Origin: an uncultured Rhodospirillales bacterium | GTDB lineage: Bacteria > Pseudomonadota > Alphaproteobacteria > Rhodospirillales > Casp-alpha2 | Reading direction: 5' to 3' | NCBI GenBank assembly: GCA_938074585.1 | Contig: CALJEW010000064.1 | Span: 1 to 6,187 of the forward strand | DNA length: 6,187 nucleotides | Shown: positions 1 through 6,022 of the stretch, piece by piece | How the letters are laid out: the number at the start of each line of letters is the position of its first letter | Position numbering within the stretch: the first letter of the stretch is position 1 | Notes under the pieces: model-generated | Seen by the model: only the letters and a program-made list of their open reading frames with translations | Database searches by the model: none | What the model was told of the DNA's origin: nothing | Position numbers and translations under genes: made by a program

Positions 1-614
1 ATTAGAATGCCCAGCGTACCAGATGCTGCAATTGTTCCACAAGAAAGCGAGTGGCTGTAACCTTGGCGCATCATTGTAGGAAGTGCCAATGCAGTCATCA
101 TGGTAACAGAAGCACCAATAATTCCGGTCATAGCAGCCAAAACTGTACCCATAATGGTTACTGCTAAAGCCAATGATCCGGGAACACGCTTTAAAAGCAC
201 CTGAACACAATACAACAGATCGTTCGCAACACCGGACCGTTCCATCATAACGCCCATGAAGACGAAGGCCGGAATTGAGACAAGAACAAGGTTTTCAGCC
301 GCTGTACCCCAAATACGAGGCAAGAAGTTAAAGAACTCGATCAGTGAAAAATTATCGAGAAAATAGCCGATTAGACCGAATGCCAACGCCAATCCACCTA
401 GAATGAAGGCAACTGGAAAGCCAGTGAACAGAAGGAACGCAAGCATTCCAAACATTACAAATGGCAGATAATCTTGGACGAAGTACAGCAGCTCTTGCTG
501 TCCTTCAGGATTTAAATTCAAAACGGCCGCGTAAGCGAGCCCGATTACCGCGAGAATAACAACGACAGCAATAAGCGGTCCGTTACGTTTCGCGTCTTTT
601 GCGATAGCTTCCAT
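1..614 (-). CDS. dctM: TRAP transporter large permease subunit DctM (partial, N-terminal 204 codons)
   Basis: Membrane channel subunit of a TRAP (tripartite, ion-gradient-driven) transporter, which takes solute from the DctP binding protein and carries it across the inner membrane. The frame is open from an ATG at 614 to the left edge, so about half of a usual ~430-residue protein is present. Family hallmarks are PVAFILGGLALAFGLIG (residues 67-83), IPAFVFMGVMMERSGVA (114-130), MTGIIGASV (162-170) and, at the edge, GTIAASGTLGIL (193-204). The pattern best fits the mannitol/chloroaromatic/2-oxoacid branch, matching the TakP-like DctP upstream. An N-terminal extension of about 45 residues holds one extra predicted helix (about 13-32) before the usual first helix. 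GGGG at 622-625 lies 7 nt before the ATG as a weak ribosome site; an in-frame TTG at 627-629 is less likely. The gene lies 114 nt after dctP with a terminator in between. Family call is firm; substrate is unknown. Confidence 0.93.
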   Translation of the reverse strand, partial: MEAIAKDAKRNGPLIAVVVILAVIGLAYAAVLNLNPEGQQELLYFVQDYLPFVMFGMLAFLLFTGFPVAFILGGLALAFGLIGYFLDNFSLIEFFNFLPRIWGTAAENLVLVSIPAFVFMGVMMERSGVANDLLYCVQVLLKRVPGSLALAVTIMGTVLAAMTGIIGASVTMMTALALPTMMRQGYSHSLSCGTIAASGTLGIL

Positions 615-666
615 TAAATGGCCCCACAATTTTTATAGGTATGATACAAATTCAGAAGATGAGTAT

Positions 667-699
667 AAAAAAACCGGGACCCAGTATCCAGGGCCCCGG
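667..699 (-). terminator. Intrinsic terminator between dctP and dctM
   Basis: Read on the minus strand, CCGGGGCCC (699-691) pairs with GGGTCCCGG (682-674) as nine base pairs including one G-U, around an 8-nt loop, followed directly by seven T (673-667). This is a textbook rho-independent terminator placed 30 nt after the dctP stop codon. It sits before dctM, so it should cut transcripts after dctP and let only part of transcription continue into the permease gene. On the plus strand the run after the stem is only four T and the stem has an A-C mismatch, so it acts mainly in the minus direction. Confidence 0.9.
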
Positions 700-728
700 C
701 TGTTTTATCGATATCTTTGGCTTACCGA

Positions 729-1805
729 TTACTTCAGGTAAGTCGCATTTAGAGACTGAGCATCGCCCCATTTCTTGTAAGATTTACGGAACGAAGCATA
801 GCTGTCGTTCACTTCTTTGAACAATGGATCTTTTGCTGAATCTTCAGCAATAACTTCATTCCAAGACTTTTCAAACACACCTAGCTGTTCATCAGTCCAG
901 CGGTGAGTTTTAACTCCATATTTTTCACCCATTTCAACCATAGCGAATGGATTGACGTACTCGGTCTCAGCAAACGTGTTCACGATGCTGTCACCACAAG
1001 CTGTCTCAATCATAGCTTGGCGCTGATCGGAAAGACCATCAAATTTAGCTTTGTTGACCAAAAGTTGACTAACAGAAGTCTGCTGGTGCCAACCAGGGAA
1101 GTAGTTGTTCTTGGCGATTTGGTAGAAGCCATACTTGATGTCCATAGCTGGCATCGAGAATTCAGTCGCATCGATAACGCCTTTTTCAAGCGCTGGGAAG
1201 ATATCGCCACCAGCTAGAAGCTGAGTAGAAACACCAATCTTCTGCATGACGCGAGCGCCAAGACCGAAGAAACGCATTTTCATACCACGAAGTTGCTTAA
1301 GGTCTTTGATTTCTTCTTTAAACCAACCAGAAGTTTCTGGCCCAATAGCAAAGCAATCCATCTGTGTGATGCCGTGCTTAGCATAGATGCGCTTTTGGAT
1401 ATCGTCACCGCCACCAAATTTCTTCCATGCAAAGTACTCGCCCATGGATGGGCCAAAAGGAACAGCAGTGAAGAATGCCAATGCAGGGTATTTACCAACA
1501 TCATAACCAGCTGTAGTCCAAGCGGCTTCAACAGAACCTTTAGAAGTCGCGTCAAAACCTTCGTTACCTGGGATCAAAGCGCCCGGCTCGAAGAATTTCA
1601 TTGTAAAATCACCACCTGAAAGGCGTTTGATTACCTTAGAGAAGCGTACGCCTGAAGAACCCAAGTGAGGAACAGCTGCGCCCCATGCACTATGCATTTT
1701 CCATTTTACGCGCTTTTCAGCAGCGTCAGCAGAGCCTGAAACTCCAACTACGCCCATTGCAACAGCTGCAGCTGCAGCAATGCTTATAAAACTTTTCTTA
1801 CTCAT
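729..1805 (-). CDS. dctP: TRAP transporter substrate-binding protein DctP, TakP-like
   Basis: Periplasmic binding protein (DctP family, PF03480) that captures an organic acid and delivers it to the TRAP membrane subunits. At 358 residues it has the normal family length. A Sec signal peptide is clear: KK at 3-4, an Ala/Val-rich core (about 8-22), and an AxA cleavage site near residues 26-29 (SADAA-EK). The central part strongly resembles the 2-oxoacid-binding protein TakP of Rhodobacter sphaeroides as I remember it: SGWFKEEI (159-166), GMKMRFFGLGARVMQKIGV (174-192) with Arg178, the usual carboxylate-binding arginine of the family, then AGGDIFPALEKGVIDATE (198-215) and YFPGWHQ (235-241). TakP has Glu-Trp after DAT; here it is Glu215-Phe216, so the ligand may differ. 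AGGGAGA at 1814-1820 is a good ribosome site 8 nt before the ATG. It is the first gene of its unit, followed by a terminator and dctM. The exact ligand is unknown; a monocarboxylic 2-oxoacid or aromatic acid is plausible. Confidence 0.95.
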   Translation of the reverse strand: MSKKSFISIAAAAAVAMGVVGVSGSADAAEKRVKWKMHSAWGAAVPHLGSSGVRFSKVIKRLSGGDFTMKFFEPGALIPGNEGFDATSKGSVEAAWTTAGYDVGKYPALAFFTAVPFGPSMGEYFAWKKFGGGDDIQKRIYAKHGITQMDCFAIGPETSGWFKEEIKDLKQLRGMKMRFFGLGARVMQKIGVSTQLLAGGDIFPALEKGVIDATEFSMPAMDIKYGFYQIAKNNYFPGWHQQTSVSQLLVNKAKFDGLSDQRQAMIETACGDSIVNTFAETEYVNPFAMVEMGEKYGVKTHRWTDEQLGVFEKSWNEVIAEDSAKDPLFKEVNDSYASFRKSYKKWGDAQSLNATYLK

Positions 1806-1903
1806 ATTAGTAGTCTCCCTATTCGGATTAATAACCTGTCGTAATTATTGCGGAACCTAAGTTCAAGATCACCATTTATTTGGCTTACATCTTCTCGCAT
1901 ACG

Positions 1904-1919
1904 TTATTGTATACATTAA
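1904..1919. promoter_or_regulatory. Palindromic operator candidate 1 upstream of dctP
   Basis: TTATTGTATACATTAA is a 16-bp palindrome with seven of eight pairs matched and a perfect TGTATACA core. TTGTATACAA-like sites are typical targets of GntR-family regulators, which often control TRAP and organic-acid genes; that assignment is inference. It overlaps the -10 of a candidate dctP promoter, which would suit repression. No regulator gene is in the window. Confidence 0.5.
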
Positions 1920-1936
1920 TACGTCCTAGATGTGAA
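1906..1936 (-). promoter_or_regulatory. Candidate sigma-70 promoter of dctP
   Basis: On the minus strand, TTCACA (1936-1931) and TACAAT (1911-1906) each match the sigma-70 consensus at five of six positions, but the spacer is 19 nt, longer than ideal. It would start transcription roughly 95 nt before the dctP ATG. The -10 lies inside operator candidate 1 and the -35 inside candidate 2. AT-rich DNA gives many chance matches, so this is tentative. Confidence 0.35.
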
Positions 1937-1941
1937 CATCT
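1928..1941. promoter_or_regulatory. Palindromic operator candidate 2 upstream of dctP
   Basis: AGATGT-GA-ACATCT is a perfect 6-bp inverted repeat around two bases. With candidate 1 it shares the pattern WTGTNNACAT, and the two centres are 23 bp apart, about two helical turns. This suggests two binding sites for the same dimeric regulator. The binding protein is unknown. Confidence 0.45.
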
Positions 1942-2172
1942 TAATTTCTAAAATGTAGCCAAACATACACGGGTAAATTATCTCCTAGGCTTGGTCGCAA
2001 TAAATCAACATACTCAGTTTCACATTTTTGATAAAATAAATCACAAATTTATAATTTACCTTATGTAAATAACCTTAAATACCTTATAACGGGGATGCAA
2101 CCTCTTAAGGGTATCTATTATCAATAGTTTCAATTTTTCTGAGACTATGTAAGTAGTTCGCATAAGTTAGAT

Positions 2173-2721
2173 TTAGCTCAATTCGGCTGAAGCACCATTA
2201 GATGTATGTACCTCAAAGACATTGATTGTCATCGAAATAAGAGTGTAATAGCCAAGAATTCCAGTCAGGTCGACTACTGCCGCTTCACCTAAAACATCAA
2301 CGGCGCGTGTATATAGCTCGTTATCAATATGGCGGTCCGTGTGCAGTGTTCTCGAAAACGCATAAACCACAGCCTCGTCTTCGTGTTCAAATATAGGGTT
2401 CTGGTGGGTGCGAATAGCTTCAATGATATCTGGTGATAGGCCCGCTTCAAGTGCAATTGGTTTATGCGCGGACCATTCAAACTCTGAGCTCCATATCCGC
2501 GCCGTTGTTAATATAGCTAATTCAGATAGGCGCGGCACCAATAATGTCTCGAAACGACAATAGCGGCCAAGCGCTTGTGCTGTACTAGCAAGTTCAGGGC
2601 GGTTTAACCAAACGGCCAGCGGCCCGCGAACGGCACCGCGCGGCCCGGAGACAATGGTGTCGTGCACTTGGCGTTGGTCGTCGGTCATGTTTTCAGGCAA
2701 TAAGATGGGGATACGTGTCAT
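2173..2721 (-). CDS. Carboxymuconolactone decarboxylase-family (AhpD-like) protein
   Basis: A 182-residue all-helical protein of the CMD/AhpD superfamily (PF02627). Members include 4-carboxymuconolactone decarboxylase and AhpD-type peroxidase partners; many of this longer type have no known reaction. Seen here: N-terminal RIPILLPENMTDDQRQV (3-19), RGPLAVWLNRPELA (32-45), the core LSELAILTTARIWSSEFEWSAH (65-86) and LGYYTLISMTINVFEV (156-171). AhpD has a CxxC pair in the core; here the region reads SSEFEWSAH, with Glu80, Glu82, Trp83 and His86 kept but no cysteine, so peroxidase-type thiol chemistry is unlikely. AGGA at 2729-2732 is 7 nt before the ATG and supports that start; Met12 is less likely because residues 1-11 look conserved. 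The gene is divergent from the SDR and probably shares its control region. Nearby SDR, aldolase and GMC genes suggest a catabolic role. Family call is firm; the activity is not. Confidence 0.9.
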   Translation of the reverse strand: MTRIPILLPENMTDDQRQVHDTIVSGPRGAVRGPLAVWLNRPELASTAQALGRYCRFETLLVPRLSELAILTTARIWSSEFEWSAHKPIALEAGLSPDIIEAIRTHQNPIFEHEDEAVVYAFSRTLHTDRHIDNELYTRAVDVLGEAAVVDLTGILGYYTLISMTINVFEVHTSNGASAELS

Positions 2722-2767
2722 GTCGGATTCCTGTGGGGTATATGAATGAATAAACGTGTGTGAGTTC

Positions 2768-2784
2768 TATAATACCGTATTATA
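2768..2784. promoter_or_regulatory. Perfect palindrome with TATAAT on both strands in the divergent promoter region
   Basis: TATAATAC-C-GTATTATA is a perfect 8-bp inverted repeat around one base, midway between the divergent CMD (start 2721) and SDR (start 2834) genes. Each arm holds a perfect -10 hexamer: 2768-2773 reading toward the SDR and 2784-2779 reading toward the CMD gene. No good -35 is seen at 16-18 nt on either side, so the promoters may need an activator, or the palindrome may be an operator that blocks both directions. A dual role is possible. Confidence 0.5.
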
Positions 2785-2823
2785 AAATATGTATTAAATA
2801 GATTTCTTTTGTAAAAATTAAAC

Positions 2824-2828
2824 GGAGG
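2824..2828 (+). promoter_or_regulatory. Ribosome binding site that fixes the GTG start of the SDR
   Basis: GGAGG ends 5 nt before the GTG at 2834. The next in-frame ATG (2846) is 17 nt away, too far. An ATG at 2832 overlaps the GTG but is in another frame that stops within about 25 codons. Confidence 0.75.
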
Positions 2829-2833
2829 TTGAT

Positions 2834-3616
2834 GTGGACGTACGTATGGATGGGCGAAATGCTATTATTACGGGCGGTAGTAAAGGGCTTGGAAAGGCCA
2901 TGGCCATAGAATTTTCTAAATCCGGTGCCAGTGTTGCAATTGTATCGCGGGGGCAGGAGGCATTAGACGCTGCAAAGGCTGAAATTTCTGAGGTGAGCGA
3001 CGGTAAAGTGATCACCGTCGCAGCTGATATTCGCCATGCTAATGAATGCATACGCGCCGTGGCTGAGGCGGAAGCCAAACTTGGTGGTATTGATATTTTG
3101 GTCAATAACGCCGGTACATCTCAGCGCGGACCGTTTTTGGAAGTTAGTGACGAACTATGGCAAGACGATCTGGATTTAAAATTGTTTGCCTCAATTCGGT
3201 TAAGCCGTTTAGTCATCCCCGGCATGCGTGAGCGGCGCTGGGGCCGGATTATTAATGTGCTTAATGTGGGTGCTAAAATGCCGGGCGCTGAAGGCGCACC
3301 GACAGCTGTTAGCCGGGCAGCTGGAATGGCATTAATGAAGGTTTTAGCCAATGAAGGCGCACCCCACAACGTTTTGGTCAACGGAATGCTGGTCGGAAAA
3401 ATCCGAAGCGATCAATGGGAACAGCGTCACGCCAAAGACCCCGACGGTTTATCGCTAGAGGACTGGTACACCGAAACGGGCAAAGAACAACCCATGGGTC
3501 GTTTGGGCTTGGCCCAAGAGTTCGCCAACATGGCATGCTTTTTAGCCTCCGATGCTGGGTCATATATTAATGGGGCCGCCATCAACGTTGATGGCGGATT
3601 ATGTAAGGTCGTTTAG
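2834..3616 (+). CDS. Short-chain dehydrogenase/reductase (SDR) with a non-canonical active site
   Basis: A 260-residue Rossmann-fold protein of normal classical-SDR length, expected to bind NAD(P) and presumed cytosolic. The nucleotide-binding loop TGGSKGLG (13-20), the acidic AADI with Asp65, and NNAG (91-94) are all intact, and the tail ends in the usual INVDGG (250-255). Arg39 (SRG) after the second strand hints at NADP preference. The catalytic positions are changed: by spacing, the usual Asn is Lys116 (DLKLF), Ser is Asn144 (INVLN), Tyr is Thr157 and Lys is Arg161 (PTAVSR in place of YxxxK). This looks like a distinct SDR subgroup rather than decay, since the frame is intact and the rest conserved. 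It may catalyse a different reaction, or bind cofactor without standard oxidoreduction. It begins at a GTG with a good ribosome site, is divergent from the CMD gene, and ends 3 nt from the oppositely oriented GMC gene. The substrate cannot be predicted. Confidence 0.92.
   Translation: MDVRMDGRNAIITGGSKGLGKAMAIEFSKSGASVAIVSRGQEALDAAKAEISEVSDGKVITVAADIRHANECIRAVAEAEAKLGGIDILVNNAGTSQRGPFLEVSDELWQDDLDLKLFASIRLSRLVIPGMRERRWGRIINVLNVGAKMPGAEGAPTAVSRAAGMALMKVLANEGAPHNVLVNGMLVGKIRSDQWEQRHAKDPDGLSLEDWYTETGKEQPMGRLGLAQEFANMACFLASDAGSYINGAAINVDGGLCKVV
3576..3597. repeat. Perfect 22-bp palindrome at the 3' end of the SDR gene
   Basis: CCGCCATCAAC (3576-3586) is followed directly by its exact reverse complement (3587-3597). 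As RNA it can form a 9-bp GC-rich stem with a 4-nt loop on either strand. It ends 17 nt before the SDR stop, close to the convergent GMC gene end. There is no T-run, so it is not a standard intrinsic terminator. Part of the symmetry comes from the codons for the conserved Ile-Asn-Val-Asp. Confidence 0.6.
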
Positions 3617-3619
3617 AGA

Positions 3620-5215
3620 CTACTTTGCATCCTCAATAATCATGGCGGCACCTTTTTCTGCAACCATCATCACCGGTGCGTTGATATTGCCAGATGGCAT
3701 TGTTGGCATGATCGACGCATCAATGACCCGGACCCCTTCAAGACCTCTAACCTTTAAGCGCTCATCAACCACTGCCATGGGGTCGGCGTCTGTTCCCATT
3801 TTACACGTCCCCATTACATGATAAATGCTCGCACCTGTATTTCTTGCGTAGGTCAGCATGCCCTCATCGTCTTGGCAATTGGGGCCGGGTTTAAGTTCGC
3901 GGGTTCGATAAGGAGCCAAAGCTTCAGCTTCACCAATACCACGCGCGATATGCATTCCGGCAACCAACGCGTCTCGATCAGCTTTTGCAGCTAAAAAGTT
4001 AGGCCGGATAAGCGGTGCAGCCATGGGGTCGGGTGATCCAATATGGATAGTGCCTTGGCTTTCGGGGCGCATTTGTGACACGCCAATGGTCATGCCGGGG
4101 GTCTTGTCCAAAATGCGAGTGGCTGGATCAAAGCTTGCCGGCGCAAATAAAAATTGAATGTCGGGCGTCGCTAATTCAGGCCGTGTTTTAACAAAACCAT
4201 GGCCAACCCCTGCCGTATAGGTCAAAAGTCCTCGTCTTTTAAACGTATATTTAAGAATTTCCCCAACAAGCTTATAGCCTCTGGATTGTTCGTTGAAGGT
4301 TATCTTTTGCGATACTTGCCAACAGACCCGGGCGGCAAAGTGGTCGCGATAGTTCTCGCCAACACCAGATAATTCATGGGCGACTTTAATACCGTTAGAT
4401 TTAAGGAGTTCCGGTTGTCCAATCCCTGAAAGCTCTAGTAGGTGCGGCGATTGCACCGCACCAGCACTTAAAATGACTTCGCGAGAGGCATGGGCTGTGT
4501 ATTCAGACCCAAATATATCATAATACACGCCGGTAACCTGTTTGCAATCCATAATAAGGCGCTTGGCTCTTGCGTTTGTTATGGTCGTTAGGTTCTTTCG
4601 ATTGGCAATAGGGTGCAAAAAGGCATTGGCGGCGCTAACCCGTTGTCCGTTTTTTTGTGTGACTTGGTAATACCCAAAACCATCTTGTTGAGCGCCATTG
4701 TAATCAATGTTGCGGTCATGCCCGCGCTCGACACCTGCATCTACAAAGGCATCAATAATGGGGTGATGTTCGCGCATATCGACAACATTTAGAGGGCCAT
4801 CGCCGTTTCTGAACTCGTCACTACCGCGCTCAAATCCTTCAGATTTTTTGAAATATGGCAAAACATCTGAAAATGACCAACCCCGATTACCAAGTTGTGC
4901 CCATGTGTTGTAATCTAATTCTTGGCCACGAATATAGATCATACCATTGATTGATGAAGACCCACCAAGTCCCTTGCCACGGGGGATGGGGAGCGACCGT
5001 CCGGCTAAATTGTCTTCTGGTTCAGCCTGAAAGCACCAATTGTATTTTGGGTTACTAAGCAGCTTTTGAAATCCAACCGGGATTGTGATCCAAATGCTGT
5101 CATCTTTACCGCCCGCTTCCAGCAATAAAACCTGTTTCGACGGATCCGCACTTAATCGGTTAGCAAGAATGCACCCTGCTGTGCCTGCACCAATGATAAT
5201 GTAGTCGTAGGTCAT
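3620..5215 (-). CDS. GMC-family FAD-dependent alcohol dehydrogenase (choline dehydrogenase-like)
   Basis: A 531-residue glucose-methanol-choline oxidoreductase that oxidises an alcohol to an aldehyde or ketone using FAD. Seen in order: the dinucleotide fold YIIIGAGTAG (5-14) with Glu33 (LLEAGG) for the ribose; GMC signature 1 around 78-97 (PRGKGLGGSSSIN start); signature 2 at 252-266 (GAVQSPHLLELSGIG); and the C-terminal catalytic pair, His466 (YHVMGTCKMG) and Asn510 (MPSGNINAP). Length and motifs are complete. There is no signal peptide, so it is probably cytosolic or peripheral to the inner membrane, passing electrons to quinone or another carrier like related dehydrogenases. It lies 7 nt downstream of the HpcH aldolase gene on the same strand and has no clear ribosome site of its own, so translation is probably coupled. 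It converges on the SDR with a 3-nt gap. Automatic labels such as choline dehydrogenase (betA) should be distrusted: no betaine genes are near, and the aldolase partner points to another substrate. Confidence 0.95.
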   Translation of the reverse strand: MTYDYIIIGAGTAGCILANRLSADPSKQVLLLEAGGKDDSIWITIPVGFQKLLSNPKYNWCFQAEPEDNLAGRSLPIPRGKGLGGSSSINGMIYIRGQELDYNTWAQLGNRGWSFSDVLPYFKKSEGFERGSDEFRNGDGPLNVVDMREHHPIIDAFVDAGVERGHDRNIDYNGAQQDGFGYYQVTQKNGQRVSAANAFLHPIANRKNLTTITNARAKRLIMDCKQVTGVYYDIFGSEYTAHASREVILSAGAVQSPHLLELSGIGQPELLKSNGIKVAHELSGVGENYRDHFAARVCWQVSQKITFNEQSRGYKLVGEILKYTFKRRGLLTYTAGVGHGFVKTRPELATPDIQFLFAPASFDPATRILDKTPGMTIGVSQMRPESQGTIHIGSPDPMAAPLIRPNFLAAKADRDALVAGMHIARGIGEAEALAPYRTRELKPGPNCQDDEGMLTYARNTGASIYHVMGTCKMGTDADPMAVVDERLKVRGLEGVRVIDASIMPTMPSGNINAPVMMVAEKGAAMIIEDAK

Positions 5216-5222
5216 GTGAAGT

Positions 5223-5996
5223 TTAGTCTTTTGGTTTCATACTGTGAAGTCCGGCTGCAACTTGTTTGGCTCCGGCCAGCATATAAGATTGTTCTGATGC
5301 AACGAAAAAAGTTGTGATGCCCAATTTGTTTAAGTCAGGCCCACTTTCCGAATTGGGTGCAAACGTCATATACGCTTTGCCATGCTTTTTCGTGGCAACA
5401 CCAACGGTCTTCATAGCATCACGCACTTCAGGTGCAGCCATATCGGTCAAACCATAACAAACGGCTAAATCAGCAGGGCCAACGAACAAACCATCAATGC
5501 CTTTAGTTGCCGCAATGGCATCAACAGCGTTAACGCCTTCTGGCTCTTCAATTTGTGCGATGACAATGGTTTCTTCTTCACTTTGGGCCAAAACATCAGC
5601 CATTTTTCGTGTCGCGTATCCGGCCCAGCGATGAGACCCGGCATAACCCCGCCCACCATGTCCAAAGCGCGACCATCTAGCAACATCTGCTGCTTTTTCA
5701 GGGGTTGCAACATGGGGTACAACAACACCGGTGGCGCCGCTGTCCAAAGCTTTTAAGATTTCAGCCTGACTGCCGTCGGGTACGCGGACTAGGATTGGAA
5801 ATTTAAGGGCGCGGGCAACAGCCATGCAGGCATCCAAGCGGCCCCGATCAAATGGTGCGTGCTCTGCATCAAGGCAGACAAAATCCAGTCCAGACATCGC
5901 CAGAATTTCGACCAGCTCATAAGCTGGCGTTTTCATGAACGTCCCCGCCAAAATATCGCCGCGGACCATGCGTGCACGTAAATTATCTGTCAGCAT
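5223..5996 (-). CDS. HpcH/HpaI-family class II aldolase
   Basis: A 257-residue TIM-barrel aldolase of the HpcH/HpaI family (PF03328), metal-dependent and cytosolic, which reversibly splits 4-hydroxy-2-oxo acids to pyruvate (or a related oxo acid) and an aldehyde. Key residues are present: LDAEHAP (42-48) with catalytic His46, LVRVP (69-73) with Arg71, the glycine-rich GGRGYAGSHRWAGY (114-127), metal ligand Glu150 in AQIEEPEG (147-154), and metal ligand Asp176 in VGPADL (172-177). Length is typical of HpaI and 2-dehydro-3-deoxyglucarate aldolase; the two cannot be told apart here. AAGGGA centred near 6008, about 9 nt before the ATG, is a good ribosome site. It lies 26 nt after the lpxL stop and 7 nt before the GMC gene, so the aldolase and GMC dehydrogenase are almost certainly co-transcribed and probably act in one pathway. 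Confidence 0.93.
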   Translation of the reverse strand: MLTDNLRARMVRGDILAGTFMKTPAYELVEILAMSGLDFVCLDAEHAPFDRGRLDACMAVARALKFPILVRVPDGSQAEILKALDSGATGVVVPHVATPEKAADVARWSRFGHGGRGYAGSHRWAGYATRKMADVLAQSEEETIVIAQIEEPEGVNAVDAIAATKGIDGLFVGPADLAVCYGLTDMAAPEVRDAMKTVGVATKKHGKAYMTFAPNSESGPDLNKLGITTFFVASEQSYMLAGAKQVAAGLHSMKPKD

Positions 5997-6022
5997 TTTA
6001 TTTATTCCCTTTTAGTAGTTTT

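Larger units (their letters stand above)
1806..2172. other. AT-rich intergenic region (dctP leader and 3' side of the CMD gene)
   Basis: A gap of 367 nt with no credible coding sequence. It contains the dctP ribosome site, a candidate dctP promoter and two operator-like palindromes (listed separately). Further left of the CMD gene there are two exact copies of TACCTTAT (2057-2064 and 2080-2087, 23 nt apart) with a related AACCTTAA between them, a 6-bp inverted repeat ATTTAC/GTAAAT (2054-2059, 2065-2070) and a small AT-only hairpin (2115-2127). No convincing terminator for the CMD gene and no tRNA or other structured RNA is seen. Confidence 0.7.

Noticed and set aside
903..1619. Open frames on the plus strand and in other minus frames inside dctP
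   Set aside because: They overlap a full-length, clearly recognisable DctP and show no family motifs or ribosome sites of note; they are shadows of its codon pattern.
1756..1781. Imperfect 26-bp palindrome ATTGC...AGCTGCAGCT...GCAAT
   Set aside because: It lies in the Ala-rich signal peptide of DctP and is explained by repeated GCT/GCA alanine codons.
2115..2127. Hairpin CTATT-ATC-AATAG as terminator of the CMD gene
   Set aside because: Only five A-T-rich pairs and no T-run on the minus strand, the direction that would matter.
2832..2834. ATG overlapping the SDR GTG start
   Set aside because: It is in a different frame, too close to the ribosome site, and stops after about 25 codons.
2997..3021. 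Inverted repeat GCGACGGT/ACCGTCGC with a 9-nt loop inside the SDR gene
   Set aside because: Mid-gene, no T-run, no link to a start or end; plausible by chance in coding sequence.
3620..5215. Naming the GMC gene betA (choline dehydrogenase)
   Set aside because: GMC motifs do not define the substrate, no betaine genes are nearby, and the partner is an HpcH aldolase.
5465..5756. Open frames overlapping the aldolase gene in other frames
   Set aside because: The HpcH/HpaI frame has all catalytic residues and a ribosome site; the others resemble no family.
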